Counted from the first letter of the stretch, positions 21,129-30,157 are shown. The stretch: 64,000 bases of DNA from Cryobacterium roopkundense (GCF_014200405.1 NZ_JACHBQ010000001.1:4388430-4452429); one strand, 5' to 3'. Notes: generated by a model from the letters alone, not told the origin. Translations and numbers: made by a program.

Positions 21129-21230
21129 GTGCAACCTGAAACTGTCGGGCTGATGTTGCACCGGGCCCGGGCCCGGGCCCGCTCCCGCATCAGCACCACG
21201 AGCCCGTACTTCGTGCCCGAGGAGTCAACC
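21129..21230 (+). pseudogene. fragment of a second cardiolipin synthase gene
   Basis: On the plus strand, 21197-21219 shares a run of about 23 identical bases with cls at 4348-4370 and translates to TSPYFVPEEST, against TSPYFVPDEAM in Cls. The residues before it (LMLHRA...SRIS) align with AMLYYAQDRII of Cls. Both flanks lose similarity at once and no HKD motif remains. It is a short relic of a paralogous cls gene. A GGGCCC triplet run at 21160-21180 sits inside it. Confidence 0.55.
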
Positions 21231-23594
21231 CTGCCTCGTGCGCACCGCCGGAACGGATCGGTTCAGGAAATCCTCGACGAGCGCGGCAAACTCGTCGGGC
21301 CGTTCGATCTGAGGCATGTGGCCGGTCCGCTCGAATAGGTGCGATTTCGCCCGGGGCAGGGCCAGCGTGGCCGCATGCAGGTGCGCGCTCGGCAGCACAT
21401 GGTCGTGATCTCCCCAGACGACCAGAGTCGGGATGTCCAATTGTGTGAGCGCTGCGAGCAGGTCGGCCCGCCATTCAGGTCTGATGCCACGAAGGGTTCC
21501 CAGATCGTGGGCCAGGTCGAGCACAGTTTGAGAGTGTGTGCGCCGCCGCGACAGAGCATGGGAGTGACGGATGCGCTCTGTTGTCCCGAAAGAGGTGTCG
21601 TAGAACAGCGACCGCACCGTGCGTGTCGAGCTTGTCAGGTTGGGGCGCAGAAGCAACCTGCCGATCCGCCTGACCGTGAGTAGGCGGAGGGCCAGGGTGA
21701 CCTGCGGCCCGAAGCCCGCGCTATTGGCGAGAACCAGTGCCGCGATCCGTTCAGGATGGCTCACGGCGAAGGTCATGGCCACGGCGCCCCCCAGCGAGTT
21801 GCCGATGACCGCGACGGGCATCGAAACGCCCATGGCGTCAAGGAACGAGGGCAGGATCGACGCCAGTCGAGCGAGACTGGCCGCGCCGGGCATCCGGTCG
21901 GAGTACCCGAACCCGGGCAGATCGAGGCTGTACACCGTGTGCTGCTGCGCCAACCGATCGTGCTGTTCGTTCCAGTCGTCGAGGCTCTGGCCGATGCCGT
22001 GCAGCGCCAGGACTGGTGCGCCGCACCCGGTCACCCGATAGCGAACCGTGATGCCCGCGAGGTCGAGCATGCGGGTGCCCGGCAGGGCGAGCGGATCCTC
22101 TGGGAGCACGGGCTCACCGCGGTAACCGAAACTCACATCCCGTTTCAGCCCGCCCGCGCGCAGGAGGGCGAAGTCTCGGAAGTAGTTCTGGTGCAAGCGC
22201 CAAGGCGTGTGAGTACCCTGCTTGGGCAGCGTGCTCAGGCTCCGCTGAATGTATCCGGCCTTCAGATCGATCAGGGCCGAGAGGGGGCCGGATGCCACCG
22301 ACTCCGGCGCGTGCGGAGTGACGGTGTCGAAGCCATGCCGCTCCATGTACGCGAGGAGGCGGCACACATACTGTGCCACCAGGTCCGCTTTGAGGGTCCA
22401 CGACGTGTTTGTGTAACCGATGGTGAGCGCGAAGTTCGGAACGTCGGACAGCATCATCCCCTTGTACGCGAGGGACGTTGACAGGTCGACCGCACGTCCG
22501 TCGACCGACAGCGAGATGCCGCCGATGATCAGGAGGTTCAGACCGGTTGCCGTCACGATGATGTCTGCCGGCAGCGTGATTTTCGATGCCAGCAGGATTC
22601 CGTCCGGCGTGATTCGTTCTATCAGGTCGGTCACGATCTCGGCAGACCCGTCGCTGATCGCCCCGAAGAGATCGGCGTCGGGAATCGCGCAGAGCCGCTG
22701 GTCCCAGGGATCATAGGTCGGGGCAAGGTGCCGGTCAACGTCGAAGTCCGCGGGGAGGCGGGCGACCGCGGCCTTCCGGAGGATGGACTTCATCAGCTCC
22801 GGCCTGCGGCGGCTGAGCTGATACGTGAACATCGACGTGAGGATGTTCTTGCCCCGCACCAGCCCAAAGGCGAGCCGTGGTGGCAGGAGGGAGCGCAGAC
22901 GATCCGCACCGGTGTCCCGCGAGGCAACGGGAGCGATATAGGAGGGTGAACGCTGCAGCATGGTCACGTGGCTCGCCCGTTTTGCGATCGAGGGCACGAG
23001 AGTGACCGCTGTCGCCCCGCTCCCTATGATGACGACACGCTTGTCGGCGTAGTCAAGATCGGCGGGCCAGTGCTGCGGGTGCACGATCGTTCCTCGGAAG
23101 TCGTCCGCTCCAGGGAAGGTCGGTGTGAAGCCTTCGTCGTAGCGGTAGTAGCCGGAGCACACCGACAGGAATGAACAGGTGAAGGTGATGGTCTCGCCAG
23201 CTTCACCTGAGTACTTGGCCCCCGCTGTCTTCACCGCGGTGATCGTCCACACGGCCGTCGTGCTCGACCACGCGGCACTGAGCACGCGGGTGTTGAGGCG
23301 GATGTGAGTTGCCAGCCCCTCGTCTGCCACTGTGGCGCCGATGTACTCGCGGATCGAGACGCCGTCAGCGATGGCCTTCGGGTCGGTCCACGGGCGGAAC
23401 GAGTAGCCCAACGTGAACATGTCCGAATCCGAGCGGATGCCGGGGTACCGAAAGAGATCCCAGGTTCCGCCCACGGTGTTTCGCGATTCGAGCACGACGA
23501 AAGACGTGTCGGGGCGTTCGCGCTTCAGGTGTGTGGCGGCACCGATGCCGCTGAGTCCGGCACCGACAATCAAGACGTCCACGTGTTCGGTCAT
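21225..23594 (-). CDS. flavin monooxygenase (Baeyer-Villiger type) fused to alpha/beta hydrolase
   Basis: A 789-residue fusion. Residues about 1-490 form a class B flavoprotein monooxygenase: FAD motif GAGLSGIG (about 11), the Baeyer-Villiger fingerprint FRGTIVHPQHWP, and a second Rossmann motif GSGATA for NADPH. Residues about 510-785 form an alpha/beta hydrolase with nucleophile elbow GNSLGG (about 598), acid loop WGDHDHVLP and the catalytic His in TGHMPQIERP. A ketone could be oxidised to an ester and the ester cleaved by the same polypeptide. The substrate is unknown. Start 23594 (MTEHVDV) begins directly before the FAD strand. Confidence 0.88.
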   Translation of the reverse strand: MTEHVDVLIVGAGLSGIGAATHLKRERPDTSFVVLESRNTVGGTWDLFRYPGIRSDSDMFTLGYSFRPWTDPKAIADGVSIREYIGATVADEGLATHIRLNTRVLSAAWSSTTAVWTITAVKTAGAKYSGEAGETITFTCSFLSVCSGYYRYDEGFTPTFPGADDFRGTIVHPQHWPADLDYADKRVVIIGSGATAVTLVPSIAKRASHVTMLQRSPSYIAPVASRDTGADRLRSLLPPRLAFGLVRGKNILTSMFTYQLSRRRPELMKSILRKAAVARLPADFDVDRHLAPTYDPWDQRLCAIPDADLFGAISDGSAEIVTDLIERITPDGILLASKITLPADIIVTATGLNLLIIGGISLSVDGRAVDLSTSLAYKGMMLSDVPNFALTIGYTNTSWTLKADLVAQYVCRLLAYMERHGFDTVTPHAPESVASGPLSALIDLKAGYIQRSLSTLPKQGTHTPWRLHQNYFRDFALLRAGGLKRDVSFGYRGEPVLPEDPLALPGTRMLDLAGITVRYRVTGCGAPVLALHGIGQSLDDWNEQHDRLAQQHTVYSLDLPGFGYSDRMPGAASLARLASILPSFLDAMGVSMPVAVIGNSLGGAVAMTFAVSHPERIAALVLANSAGFGPQVTLALRLLTVRRIGRLLLRPNLTSSTRTVRSLFYDTSFGTTERIRHSHALSRRRTHSQTVLDLAHDLGTLRGIRPEWRADLLAALTQLDIPTLVVWGDHDHVLPSAHLHAATLALPRAKSHLFERTGHMPQIERPDEFAALVEDFLNRSVPAVRTRQG

Positions 23595-23647
23595 GAGGCC
23601 AGCGTATAGACACCGTGTCACTCACGCCTGTTCTCTTGTGCGCGCCA

Positions 23648-24718
23648 TCACGTGTGAGTTCCGATGCCCCTGGACCGCCGGGGCAGTCGCCCCAGACTCG
23701 CTCGCGTGGCGGCGGCGAACAGGCGCTCAAGGGGGCCCGTGCCCAGGAAGTACCGCCACAGGCTGGCTCCAATCAGGGACGCGAGCAGCATTCCGATCAG
23801 CAGCGGCCAGCCTGGATAATCGATCCCGCCGCCGCGCTCGAGCAGGGCGACGCAGATGGCCAGAGCGAGAATCTGCAGCGTGTATACCGTCAGTGCCATC
23901 GAGCCAATCGCTCCGATCGGCCACAGTGCGCCGCGCACGGCGGCGCCGAGGGAGCGCCTCCGCGGGGCCGTGATCCAGAGCACCCCGCCGATGATCGAGA
24001 TGGCAAGCCCGCCGGAGCCGACCACCTCGGCTATCGTCCCGGAATGGGCCACGGCGCTCACTCCGGGGACGAACGCGGCGGCGCCGTACCCGGCCCCTGC
24101 CGCTGACGCGCCGAAGCCGGCCATGGCCACCTGCGTTCTCTCCCGCGTGAGGTTCGATCGCGCGGCGATGAGGCCGACCAGGAGAAAGGGCACCCAGATC
24201 AGTATGGGGAACGAACCATTCAGAAAGTAGTAGTCGACGAAATAGGCCAACGGTGGCTGCGTGCCGTCAAGCTCGTCCCGACCTGCGCCGAGCAGAGGTG
24301 CTGTCACCAGGAAAGTGCAGCCGATCCCGGCCAGAATCCAACGGTGTAAGAAAAGAAGCGGAGTCAGCACGAGGAACATGAGCCCGTAGTAGTCCAGAAT
24401 CACTGCGACGCCGGTGTTGAGGCTGCCGAGCACGCCGCCGAGCGCGAACAAGAGCAGCGCGCGCAAGAGGATGCTCTCCACTCGAGCCGTGCGCTGACCG
24501 CGGACGAGCGGCTGGGCGCCGCCGGTCATGATCCCGAGGGATACGCCCGCCAGGGTGGCGAACAGAATGGCCGAGCGCCCGTCCACCAGAAGTTCTGAGT
24601 CTGTGCCGCGCGGAATCACGTGCGCGACGAACATGCCGACGATCGCCAGACCTCGGGCGATGTCGACGCCGGCTATCCGAACACCCCCGTCGCGCGGCCG
24701 GAGCGCTAACGGGTGCAT
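23648..24718 (-). CDS. acyltransferase-like multi-pass membrane protein (HGSNAT/DUF1624 type)
   Basis: A 356-residue integral membrane protein with about ten hydrophobic segments. The N-terminal RIAGVDIARGLAIVGMFVAH is the signature of the heparan-alpha-glucosaminide N-acetyltransferase catalytic family and related DUF418/DUF1624 proteins, in which the His near the end of this helix takes part in acetyl transfer. The lumenal-side FVDYYFLNGSFP loop is also typical. The substrate here is unknown. It lies upstream of the monooxygenase-hydrolase gene in the same direction, 53 bases apart, and may share its transcript. Confidence 0.75.
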   Translation of the reverse strand: MHPLALRPRDGGVRIAGVDIARGLAIVGMFVAHVIPRGTDSELLVDGRSAILFATLAGVSLGIMTGGAQPLVRGQRTARVESILLRALLLFALGGVLGSLNTGVAVILDYYGLMFLVLTPLLFLHRWILAGIGCTFLVTAPLLGAGRDELDGTQPPLAYFVDYYFLNGSFPILIWVPFLLVGLIAARSNLTRERTQVAMAGFGASAAGAGYGAAAFVPGVSAVAHSGTIAEVVGSGGLAISIIGGVLWITAPRRRSLGAAVRGALWPIGAIGSMALTVYTLQILALAICVALLERGGGIDYPGWPLLIGMLLASLIGASLWRYFLGTGPLERLFAAATRASLGRLPRRSRGIGTHT

Positions 24719-24823
24719 GGGAACAGGCTACGGGGTCCAGACATGACAGTGTTATGCAGGACTTCCGAGCTCACAGAGGATTCGCAGCGGCAGAGGCCGG
24801 ATCTGGGTGCACTTCGTGCGTGC

Positions 24824-24838
24824 TTGCACTTAGTGTAA
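24824..24838. promoter_or_regulatory. candidate TetR operator
   Basis: TTGCACTTAGTGTAA is an imperfect inverted repeat (half-sites CACT/AGTG) just before the GTG start of the TetR gene. TetR-family regulators usually bind such repeats over their own promoter. The gap from the repeat to GTG 24843 is only four bases, so the transcript may be nearly leaderless. Confidence 0.5.
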
Positions 24839-24842
24839 ATAC

Positions 24843-25487
24843 GTGACCTCGCAGACCCTCGCCCCCGACCGACGTGGCGCGCTCAAGGCGCGCTACCGCG
24901 AGGCGATTCTCGATGCCGCCGACGCCCTTATTCGCGAGCGAGGCAAGCCCCATTTCAGCGTTGAGGAACTCGCCGAGCGCGCCGACGTGTCCAGGCGCAC
25001 AGTCTTCAACCATTTCTCTTCCCTAGACGACGTGATCATGACCAGCTGCACTCGCGTGCTCAGCGGCGTCGTGGATGAGTTTCGGGCTGCCACGGCCGCG
25101 ACTCCGCGGGGAGACGGCAGTCGCGTCACACTCTTCGCCGACATCACGGCAGCGGTGCGCAACATCGACCTGCCCACAGTCGTTTCCTACCTCTGGGGCG
25201 TGCTCGCCGATGACGGAGACGACGGCAGAGCCCGGCATCCGCTTGACGATGTGTTCACCCGCGCCACCGACCAGCTTTCGAGCGAGATCGCGGAGCGGAG
25301 CAGCGAGATCGACGCCTTCGAGGTGGCGGTGCTCGTGAGCAGCGTGATGAACGGCATCGCGGTCGTGTCAGCCCACTGGATAGCCCGCACCGGCGCGACT
25401 CTCGACCACGCCTCGCGCGCCGTGTGGGACGAACTGCTCGACCGCCTCATCTCCACCATTCGCACCGGGTACTCCAGCACCAGCTGA
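24843..25487 (+). CDS. TetR-family transcriptional regulator
   Basis: A 214-residue repressor. The N-terminal helix-turn-helix is clear (AILDAADALIRERG, then ELAERADVSRRTVFNHFSS, residues about 20-60). The C-terminal ligand domain is variable. It is followed after 46 bases by an MmpL transporter gene in the same direction, so it most likely controls export of a lipid or drug through that pump. It starts at GTG 24843. Confidence 0.92.
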   Translation: MTSQTLAPDRRGALKARYREAILDAADALIRERGKPHFSVEELAERADVSRRTVFNHFSSLDDVIMTSCTRVLSGVVDEFRAATAATPRGDGSRVTLFADITAAVRNIDLPTVVSYLWGVLADDGDDGRARHPLDDVFTRATDQLSSEIAERSSEIDAFEVAVLVSSVMNGIAVVSAHWIARTGATLDHASRAVWDELLDRLISTIRTGYSSTS

Positions 25488-25533
25488 CCTGCCCCGCCCC
25501 CACAATCACGCACCCCGAAGGAATCGGACGATC

Positions 25534-28068
25534 ATGGCAACTTTCCTCTACCGACTTGGTCGGCTTTCCGCCCGGCGAGCCTGGCTGGTCATCGTTGCCT
25601 GGATCGCAATCCTCGCTCTGGCTGGCGGCGCGTTCGCGCTCTTCGGGGGAACGCTCAGCTCTGCGGTGAGCATTCCCGGCACGCCCACCCAGACAGTGGC
25701 AGACGAACTCGCCGCCAAGTTCCCGGCCGCCAGCGGCGGGCGCGGAACCGTGGTGTTCACCACAACTGACGACTCCGCGTTCACCGACGAGCAGCAGGCG
25801 GCCATCGGCACCCTGCTCACCGATTCGCTCGACCTCCCAGACGTCAAGGCCACCACGAACCCCTTCGACACGCAGGCGCAGATCGATGGCCAGGCGGCCA
25901 CGATCACCGACGGTCGCCAGCAGATAGCGGATGCCGCCGCCCAGCTCGACGCGGGCCAGGCACAGCTCGACGCCGCGAAAGCCCAGCTCGTCGGCGGTCA
26001 GGCGCAGCTCGATGGTGCCAAGGCGCAGGCCGAGGCAGCGGGCCAGCTCGCCGCAGCTCAGCCCCAGTTTGACGCGCAGCAGGCGCAGATCGATGCCGGT
26101 ATCGCCGAGATCGCCGCGCAGCAGAGCACCCTCGACGCGGGGCGAGCTCAGCTCGCCACGCAGGGTGTGACCCTGGAGCAGGGTTCAGACCTGCTCGGCC
26201 TGGCCGCGGAAATCCGTCTGGTCTCTACCGACGCAACCACCGCCGTCGCCAGCCTGCAGTTCGACAGATCACTCAACCAGGTCTCCGCCGAAGCCAAGGA
26301 AGCACTCGTCGGCGCCATGGACGACGCCGACATCGACGGCGTCAAGGTCTTGGTGTCCAACGACATCGCCTCCAGCATCCCCGAGATTCTCGGCCCGGGC
26401 GAGATCGGTGGCGTGATCTTTGCCGCGATCGTCTTGTTCGTCATGCTCGGCACACTCATCGGCGCGAGCCTGCCCCTGATCAACGCCCTCATCGGTGTGG
26501 GGGTCGGTGTCCTGGCCTCCCTCGCGCTGTCGGGCACCGTCACCATGCTCTCCGTCACCCCCGTGCTCGGCGTCATGCTCGGGCTCGCGGTCGGAATCGA
26601 TTATTCCCTCTTCATCCTTAACAGACATCGTGTGCAACTGCGCAATGGAGTGCCCCTGGAGGAATCCATCGGACTCGCCAACGGAACCTCGGGTAACGCC
26701 GTCGTCTTTGCCGGCTCCACGGTGCTGATCGCTCTGCTCGCTCTCAACCTCACGGGCATCCCGTTCCTCGGGCTCATGGGCACTGTCGGTGCGGTCTGCG
26801 TGCTGATGGCCATCCTGATCGCCGTCACGCTGACGCCGGCCCTGCTCCACCTCGTGGGCGCCAAGATTCTCACGAAGAAGGCGCGTGCGCGCATCGGGAA
26901 GGCCGAAAGCCGTTCTCGGATGCCCGTCAAGCCGATGAACACAGTGCGCGCCGTCGTTACCGTGATCGCCGGCATCGCCGTGCTGCTCACCGTCGCCCTC
27001 CCAGCCCTCACGATGCGCCTCGGCCTGCCCGCCGGGTCGTCCGAGCCGATCAGTTCCAGTGCGTACCAGGCCTATAAGCTGACTGACGAGAAGTTCGGTG
27101 CGGGAGTCAACGGCCCGCTCATCGTCGTCGCCGACCTCGCGGAGGCCGTGTCTGAGGCCAACTTCGTCTCCGAACAGGTGCGCATTGGCACCCTGCTGAA
27201 GGCGGAGGACAACGTTGTCGCCATCGCTCCGATCGGCGCGTCCGACGATGACATGCTCCTCGCGTTCCAGGTCGTGCCGCGGGAAGGCCCCACGAGTGTG
27301 ACGACAGAGCAGCTGGTGCTCGACCTCCGCGGGCTCGACATCGAGCGCGTCACCTCTCTCGGCGTGGCCGGAAATGCGTCCGGAAACATCGACGTGAGCA
27401 AGAAGCTGGCCGCGGCTCTGCCGCTGTACCTGCTCGTTGTCGTGGGGCTCTCCCTGCTCATCCTGATCTTCGTGTTCCGCTCGATCCTTGTGCCGGTCAC
27501 CGCCACCCTGGGATTCGTATTGTCGCTGTTCGCCTCATTCGGCGCCATCACGGCGGTCTTCCAGTGGGGCTGGTTGGGAGCGGTGTTCGGCATCCACGAT
27601 CCGGGGCCGATCCTGAGCTTCCTGCCCATCCTGGTTGTCGGCATCCTTTTCGGGCTCGCGATGGACTACCAGCTGTTCCTGGTGAGCGGGATGCGGGAGG
27701 CTTATGTTCATGGCACGCCCGCCCGCCTCGCCGTCCAGCGAGGAGTGCACGCGGGACGCACCGTGGTCATCGCGGCCGCGCTCATCATGACCTCGGTGTT
27801 CGCCGGATTCGTCTTCTCGAACTCGGTGATGATCCAGTCGATCGGTTTCGGGCTCGCGATCGGCGTGCTCCTCGATGCCTTCGTCGTGCGGCTCCTGATC
27901 ATTCCGGCCGTCATGCACCTGCTTGGTGACGCGGCGTGGTGGATGCCGAAGTGGCTGGACCGCATCCTGCCCAACGTTGACGTGGAAGGGGCGTCCCTCG
28001 AGCGCACGCACCCCGGTACTCATGCGGGCGAGCGCGCACCAGGGTCAGTCGGGTCGCCGCGCGCCTAG
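25534..28068 (+). CDS. MmpL-type RND membrane transporter
   Basis: An 844-residue RND-superfamily exporter with about twelve transmembrane helices: one at 15-37, a first cluster at about 285-450 and the second cluster at about 625-805, each with the MMPL-type GIDYSLFIL and AMDYQLFLVS helices carrying the proton-relay Asp. The first periplasmic loop holds a long repetitive Ala/Gln coiled coil (AQLDAGQ-like heptads, about 125-210), as in actinobacterial MmpL and YhgE-like proteins. It is paired with the TetR gene upstream. Its stop overlaps the convergent ABC-F stop by four bases. Confidence 0.9.
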   Translation: MATFLYRLGRLSARRAWLVIVAWIAILALAGGAFALFGGTLSSAVSIPGTPTQTVADELAAKFPAASGGRGTVVFTTTDDSAFTDEQQAAIGTLLTDSLDLPDVKATTNPFDTQAQIDGQAATITDGRQQIADAAAQLDAGQAQLDAAKAQLVGGQAQLDGAKAQAEAAGQLAAAQPQFDAQQAQIDAGIAEIAAQQSTLDAGRAQLATQGVTLEQGSDLLGLAAEIRLVSTDATTAVASLQFDRSLNQVSAEAKEALVGAMDDADIDGVKVLVSNDIASSIPEILGPGEIGGVIFAAIVLFVMLGTLIGASLPLINALIGVGVGVLASLALSGTVTMLSVTPVLGVMLGLAVGIDYSLFILNRHRVQLRNGVPLEESIGLANGTSGNAVVFAGSTVLIALLALNLTGIPFLGLMGTVGAVCVLMAILIAVTLTPALLHLVGAKILTKKARARIGKAESRSRMPVKPMNTVRAVVTVIAGIAVLLTVALPALTMRLGLPAGSSEPISSSAYQAYKLTDEKFGAGVNGPLIVVADLAEAVSEANFVSEQVRIGTLLKAEDNVVAIAPIGASDDDMLLAFQVVPREGPTSVTTEQLVLDLRGLDIERVTSLGVAGNASGNIDVSKKLAAALPLYLLVVVGLSLLILIFVFRSILVPVTATLGFVLSLFASFGAITAVFQWGWLGAVFGIHDPGPILSFLPILVVGILFGLAMDYQLFLVSGMREAYVHGTPARLAVQRGVHAGRTVVIAAALIMTSVFAGFVFSNSVMIQSIGFGLAIGVLLDAFVVRLLIIPAVMHLLGDAAWWMPKWLDRILPNVDVEGASLERTHPGTHAGERAPGSVGSPRA

Positions 28069-29678
28069 CGCTCGCTCGCGGCGACCTCGGACAGGCCTCC
28101 GTCGCCGTCGAGAACGAGGGTGGTCGTGAGGTCGAGGCGGGCGAGGAACGCGTCATCGTGGCTGACGACGATGACGGCTCCGCGGTAGCCGAGCAGAGCG
28201 TCGACCAGCTGGTCCACGCTCTGCAGGTCGAGATTGTTCGTGGGTTCGTCGAGCACGAGCAGTTGTGGGGGAGGGTCCGCGAGCAGGAGGCGGGCGAGCG
28301 CCACCCGAAACCGTTCCCCGCCCGACAGCGTGCCGACCGCGCGGTCCACGGTGGCTCCGCGCAGCAGGAATCGCGCCAGCTGGTTTCGCACGTCGCCGAC
28401 CGGCACCGACGGGGCCAGCGAGCGCACATTCTCGAGCACCGAGGCGGCGTCGTCGAGCCCGTCGAGCCGCTGCGGCAGGTAGCCCACGCGATCGACCAGC
28501 AGCACGGCGCCGGCGCGGCGGGGCTGGGCTTCCGTTCCGTTCACGAGGGTGTCGAGGAGCGTGGTCTTGCCCACGCCGTTGGCTCCGGTCAGGGCGACGC
28601 GTTCTGGCCCCTGCACGACGAGCGTGCGCCCGGCGCCCACCAGCTCGGCGATCCTGCGGCTGTTCGGCACGTCGGGGTCTGGCAGGTCAATGTGGATGTG
28701 GTCGTCGTCGCGCACCCGGGCATCCGCTGAATCGAGCGCGGCCTGCGCGGTCTGTACCTTGTCGTCGACCCCGGTGCGCAGCTTGCCGGCCGACACCTGG
28801 GCATCGGATGCCCGTTGGTTCATCAGTATTTTCGACCCGCGCTTCTGGTCGTGGCTCGTGTGCGCCGTGCGGGCACGTCGGTCGAGCTTGGTCGCGGTCT
28901 CCACGCGTTGTCGCTTCTCGGTCTTGACAACCTGCTGCGCGGTTCGGGCCGCCTGCACAGCTCCCGCCTGCTCGTGGTCGAGGTGCGCGCGCCACTCGCT
29001 GTACGGCCCACCGAACACCGTGAGGCGGCCCGAATGCAGCTCGGCGGTGGAGTCCATCAGCTCGAGCAGGGCGGTGTCGTGGCTGACGACCAGCAGGGTG
29101 CCGGGCCAGGTGCGCACCATGTGGGCCAAGCGCGCGCGTTCAGTTCGGTCGAGGTTGTTGGTCGGCTCGTCGAGCAGGGTGATGGGCGCTCGCCGCACGT
29201 GCAGGCCGGCGACTGCGATGATCATGGCTTCTCCGCCGGAGACCGTGTTCACCGGCCGGCTGAGGTCGACGGCCGTGAACCCGATGTGGCGCAGCGCTTC
29301 TTCGGCCTGAGTCTCGATGTTCCAGTCGTCTGCGATCGTGTCGAAATGTCGCTCGGACACGTCGCCGGCCTCGATCGCACGCAGCGCGGCGACCTTGTCG
29401 GTGATGCCGAGCAGGTCGGAGACCGTGGCATCGACGGCGAGCGTGAGCGTCTGAGGCAGGTAATCCACGTCGCCTGCCGCGTCGATGCGCCCGGTAGTCG
29501 GGGCCAACCGCCCGGCGATCAGGCGAAGCAGGGTGGATTTACCAGAGCCGTTTGCACCGACGAGGCCGGTGCGCCCCACACCGAACGTGCCGGTGATGCC
29601 GTTCAGTGCAGGCGATCCATCGGGCCAGGTGAGGCCGACGTTCGTCAGAGTGATGGGCGAGTTCTTGGGGGTAGCCAT
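28065..29678 (-). CDS. ABC-F family ATPase (ribosome-protection or translation factor)
   Basis: A 537-residue protein with two ATP-binding cassettes and no transmembrane helices. NBD1 has GANGSGKST and signature VSGGE, NBD2 has GANGVGKTT and LSGGE, and both have LLDEPTNNLD or LVLDEPTNNLD. A basic linker of about 80 residues joins them. This is the ABC-F layout, whose members act on the ribosomal E site and often give resistance to macrolides, lincosamides or pleuromutilins. A leader peptide and hairpins upstream suggest drug-induced attenuation. Start ATG 29678 has TGGAG at five bases. Confidence 0.9.
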   Translation of the reverse strand: MATPKNSPITLTNVGLTWPDGSPALNGITGTFGVGRTGLVGANGSGKSTLLRLIAGRLAPTTGRIDAAGDVDYLPQTLTLAVDATVSDLLGITDKVAALRAIEAGDVSERHFDTIADDWNIETQAEEALRHIGFTAVDLSRPVNTVSGGEAMIIAVAGLHVRRAPITLLDEPTNNLDRTERARLAHMVRTWPGTLLVVSHDTALLELMDSTAELHSGRLTVFGGPYSEWRAHLDHEQAGAVQAARTAQQVVKTEKRQRVETATKLDRRARTAHTSHDQKRGSKILMNQRASDAQVSAGKLRTGVDDKVQTAQAALDSADARVRDDDHIHIDLPDPDVPNSRRIAELVGAGRTLVVQGPERVALTGANGVGKTTLLDTLVNGTEAQPRRAGAVLLVDRVGYLPQRLDGLDDAASVLENVRSLAPSVPVGDVRNQLARFLLRGATVDRAVGTLSGGERFRVALARLLLADPPPQLLVLDEPTNNLDLQSVDQLVDALLGYRGAVIVVSHDDAFLARLDLTTTLVLDGDGGLSEVAASER

Positions 29679-29742
29679 GGGTCTCCAGATGTGTGTTGGG
29701 GACGCACAAACACCGGAGTCGAGAAACGGCGAATCGACAGCG

Positions 29743-29784
29743 TCAGCGCGCGGAGTGCGGCGCGAAACCGTTGCAGAACTTCAC
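29743..29784 (-). CDS. putative 13-residue leader peptide of the ABC-F gene
   Basis: Starting GTG at 29784, with AAAGGG eight bases upstream, the minus strand encodes MKFCNGFAPHSAR and stops TGA at 29743-29745, 64 bases before the ABC-F start. The uORF overlaps one arm of a small hairpin (AAACCG/CGGTTT, 29765-29790). A second hairpin lies before it. ABC-F resistance genes are often induced through translated leaders that stall drug-bound ribosomes. The assignment here is inferred from layout only. Confidence 0.5.
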   Translation of the reverse strand: MKFCNGFAPHSAR

Positions 29785-29799
29785 CGGTTTACCCTTTCG

Positions 29800-29830
29800 C
29801 TGGAAGACAGTAATAGATCCAGTCTTCCAG
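29800..29830 (-). promoter_or_regulatory. hairpin in ABC-F leader
   Basis: CTGGAAGAC at 29800-29808 pairs perfectly with GTCTTCCAG at 29822-29830. In the minus-strand transcript it lies just upstream of the leader peptide's ribosome site, so it may be one state of an attenuator together with the AAACCG/CGGTTT hairpin at 29765-29790. Confidence 0.45.
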
Positions 29831-29990
29831 AGCCGCCGAATGCCGGCAAGTCAGCTCAACAGCTGGGCCTTCACTGGCGAGCATCCGCGGCAACCTCTTG
29901 GCGAGACAACCGAGCGGCGCCCGCCCTGAACCAGGCACACGCGCCCCGGTACGACCTCGCTCCGACCTTCCGAACCGGAAGAAGAAGACT

Positions 29991-30082
29991 CCCCTTTACG
30001 ATTTCAGTGAGATAGCGATTGCTCCATTGCAGACGGTCATGCGCCACTTAGATATGGGCATCTCACTGAAATAGTAAGGGGG
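29991..30082. mobile_element. 92-bp MITE with 8-bp target duplication
   Basis: Two 23-base terminal inverted repeats, 29991-30013 (CCCCTTTACGATTTCAGTGA plus GAT) and 30060-30082, match at 21 of 23 positions. They enclose a 46-base centre. The element is flanked on both sides by the direct repeat AGAAGACT (29983-29990 and 30083-30090), exactly as expected for a transposed element with an 8-bp duplication. It has no coding capacity. It lies between the ABC-F gene and the 13E12 gene, in both their upstream regions. The mobilising transposase family was not identified, and neither IS110 element nearby is a candidate since those make no such repeats. Confidence 0.8.
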
Positions 30083-30157
30083 AGAAGACTTCTAATCTCA
30101 GCTCACCCAATGTGATTTATCCTCACTTTTATGTTCGATAAGTGGGAGAATGGGGGC

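Noticed and set aside
29991..30082. The MITE arms as a divergent-promoter operator
   Set aside because: The 8-bp direct repeats exactly outside the arms are better explained by transposition. A regulatory effect after insertion remains possible.
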